The position numbers and the translations under genes are program-made. Of a DNA stretch of 64,000 bases, positions 61,980 through 64,000 are shown in pieces. Each line of letters opens with the position of its first letter. Position 1 is the stretch's first letter. The stretch lies in the NCBI GenBank assembly GCA_013396915.1, contig VWZL01002007.1, positions 1 to 64,000 of the forward strand, written 5' to 3'. The DNA comes from Stercorarius parasiticus (lineage: Eukaryota > Chordata > Aves > Charadriiformes > Stercorariidae). Under the pieces are notes generated by a model. It ran no database searches. It was not told the DNA's origin and saw only the letters and a program-made list of their open reading frames with translations.

Positions 61980-62850
61980 GTAGGGAGGAAAGGAGGGAGT
62001 GCAAGTCAATGTGAGGAGGGAGAGAAAAGGGTAGAGCAATATAAAGGATGCTCTGGAAGAAGTTGGTTGAACTGAGGGTTTGCAAGCATCAGAAGATTTC
62101 TGAGAAACAGCATCTAAAGTATGCTTAGAGGCCTCCCACCAAAGCTGCATTTCTAGTGCCGCTTTTGTCTCTGATAGATCAGATACAGAAAGTGCAATTG
62201 TGTTTTCTCTGACATGTCACAGAGTGAGCCCTTCAGAGCTTGCGTACTGACAGCTAGAGGAAAAAAACAAAGGCAGAAATACCTCTTTCTCAACAGTATT
62301 GTAATAATCCTTATTGGTTTGTTTCTCATCAGGTTATCTCTTCTTTTTTTCTTCTCCTTTTTTCACATTTGCTGATACAGCTTTCACAGTTTATAAAGGA
62401 AACTGTTGCAGGAAATCCATCCTGTGAAAGAAAGTGCAGTGTAACATACAGTACTGTAAAAGGAAAGAGGAAAAGATTATGGTTGTGTAAAGAAAATATC
62501 ACTACATAAAAGAAAAATACTTCTATGAGAAGTATACAAGAGGAAAAAAATACTTCTGCAAGAGCAACCAAATTATAGGACATTTTCATTCACAACCTTT
62601 GTGCTTCATTGGAGAGATGCATAAGCAGCTCCAAAAAGAAAAATAAAACAAACAAACAAACAAAACCCACAATGGACTGTTTTTAGATTTTATGCTAAAA
62701 TGTATCAGAAAATTCCTGTGGCAAAGCTTTGTCTCCACTGAAATAAATAAAGAAATTGCTGTTGACTCAGTGGAATTCAATCTAACTCCTCATGTTGATG
62801 ATTTTCTATGAATACTGGAAAATCCTTGGTGCTGTTCTTCTGCTCCATAG
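61980..62850 (+). other. Putative intron or noncoding gap
   Basis: AT-rich DNA between the two candidate exons, beginning GTAGGG and ending with the pyrimidine-rich TGCTGTTCTTCTGCTCCATAG. It contains a short (AAAC)n tract at 62646-62665 and nothing else recognised. If the exons are false this is ordinary intergenic sequence. Confidence 0.3.
62646..62665. repeat. (AAAC)n short tandem repeat
   Basis: Four to five AAAC units in an A-rich context. Confidence 0.7.
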
Positions 62851-62988
62851 AATTGAGAAGTATGAGAAGATCTTGCTCTCTGCCAGTTCCACTGTTGCCC
62901 AGGTCAGCATAACCTCTCCTGCATCATATAATATCATTCACATGAGTAACCCCATTGTATCCAAGGAGAACACTTCCTTGTCCATCAG
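62851..62988 (+). CDS. Candidate internal coding exon 2 of a pair
   Basis: A 138-bp segment flanked by a pyrimidine-rich acceptor (CTGTTCTTCTGCTCCATAG) and a consensus donor (ATCAG then GTAAGC). Both introns would be phase 2 and 138 is a multiple of three. Of three frames only the phase-2 frame is open; it reads IEKYEKILLSASS, then VAQVSITSPASYNIIHMSN and PIVSKENTSLSI. By hand count about 27 of 45 third positions are G or C, clearly above the AT-rich surroundings, which favours real coding sequence. A good acceptor (TGTTGTTTTTCAG) lies downstream at about 63888, but no clear third exon was found. Protein family not recognised; an extracellular beta-rich domain would fit the composition, but that is a guess. 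Confidence 0.35.
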
Positions 62989-64000
62989 GTAAGCACTGAT
63001 ATAAATGTTTGCTGCCTTAGAAGCTATTTTCACAGCAGAGTCCAGTATGGAAAACACATTTCACTGTTAACACATTTGTACCAACATAATATTAGATTAA
63101 AAGGAATTCTGTCCATTCAGGCATATTTCTATCCTGCTTTTTAATGGGAAATTTCAGTTCAGAATTATAAATTAGCCACTGCACTATCCAAAGACTTCGG
63201 TTTCCATGATATAGGAACACAACGGCCACTTACATATTTAACCTAAATATTTCCCTTAATAAGAAGTCTGAAATATTGGAGCTTCTCTCTGCATTGAATT
63301 TTACTGAACGTATATAAGTTTAGCCCCTTACTGATAAGTCTTTTAAAGGATGTTCTTATTGTCATTATTTCAGAAAAGTAAGACAGATAATTGTAGGTGA
63401 CATACCTGTCACAAGGAACTGTATTTAAGCTACAGGGTTTTCTTCTACAGGAAATCACTGTTATGATTACTGCCACTTTCAGTTTTAAATGTAAGAGTCA
63501 TCCTTGACTTTCCTTTAGTTCATCAGAAACAAAGGCAAACAAATAAAATACCGTAAAGCTGTTTCCCTCAAATTAGAAGTGTCCCATTATTTCTGTTCTA
63601 ACCCTTGAAGGTAAATTAAGATCCTATATACTTGAGACTTTATAACTAAAAGACATTTGTGGGAGGTTGAATAAAAGGATGCATTTTATAGAAATACCAG
63701 TGGAAGTTTTAACAGGTCTTTTTGTTGAATCCAATCTTAAAAACAAGCAGACAACCACTGCCGCTTCCTCCCCCCCAACAAAAAACCTAACCAATCAACC
63801 AAAAAAAATCCTCAGAAGTGCCAAATGCTTTTCAATTTCCCTGGCATGAGCTAACATTAGGATTAATGATTTGCCTGTTGTTTTTCAGCAAACTTTTTTG
63901 TCATAGTTCCCTGTCCTTCCCTTTTTTCCTGGCAAAAGCTATCAATAGCTCATAACATTTCCAAAACACTCTGAAATATTGCTCAGGACTATGCATTTTT
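62989..64000. other. AT-rich stretch to window end
   Basis: No gene supported beyond the candidate exon. Acceptor-like sequences occur at about 63450 (TTTTCTTCTACAG) and 63888, each followed by only a short open frame. No repeat recognised. Confidence 0.5.

Noticed and set aside
63889..63955. Possible third exon after the acceptor at about 63888
   Set aside because: The compatible frame stops after 22 codons, there is no donor, and no poly(A) signal follows inside the window.
1..64000. CRISPR arrays, bacterial operons, rRNA or complete retroviral genes
   Set aside because: No regularly spaced identical repeats with unique spacers, no Shine-Dalgarno-led gene clusters, no rRNA-like conserved blocks, and no gag, pol or env reading frames were seen.

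Overview
The window looks like noncoding DNA from a bird nuclear genome. It is AT-rich throughout, has no bacterial-type gene packing, and stop codons are dense in all six frames. Its recognisable landmarks are CR1 non-LTR retrotransposon pieces, including 3' ends of the avian type, and two long repeat domains resembling avian endogenous-retrovirus LTRs. Family assignments rest on recognising motifs by eye; no database search was possible.

Layout. A 5'-cut CR1 tail (+) opens the window (1-586) and ends in a pentanucleotide tail. An LTR-like domain with imperfect repeats of about 40-52 bp lies at 6480-7255 (-). An unclassified GC-rich block is at 11110-11640. Short CR1 3' ends (-) sit at 16655-16905, 37708-37988 and 46521-46977. 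A second LTR-like domain, with roughly 30-bp spaced repeats, is at 22015-23585 (-). A CR1 reverse-transcriptase fragment (+) at 50360-50945 stops beside the only ambiguous base in the window (50942). A much older CR1/L3-like copy follows at 52295-53035 (+). Another CR1 reverse-transcriptase fragment is at 56295-57137 (-), and an ancient CR1 3' end is at 59828-60330 (-). All CR1 copies are fragments, and the two whose motif C can be read have lost a catalytic acidic residue there.

Genes. No complete protein-coding gene is visible. The best coding signal is a pair of possible internal exons on the + strand near the right edge (61896-61979 and 62851-62988). Both have good splice-site sequences, lengths divisible by three, one open frame and matching intron phases. 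The encoded peptide is not recognised. Weaker exon-like segments occur at 54632-55005 (+) and 45672-45754 (-). The window is best read as a gene desert or a large intron.

Other structure. There is a perfect 28-bp palindrome (47092-47119), an alternating TG/TA palindrome (42458-42483), two canonical G-quadruplex motifs (17444-17473, 30350-30378), a pentanucleotide repeat that changes unit midway (28797-28832), and a 16-bp minisatellite (49579-49626). I found no convincing new biological system. The most useful leads are the two-exon candidate, the CR1 break beside the N, and the palindromes.
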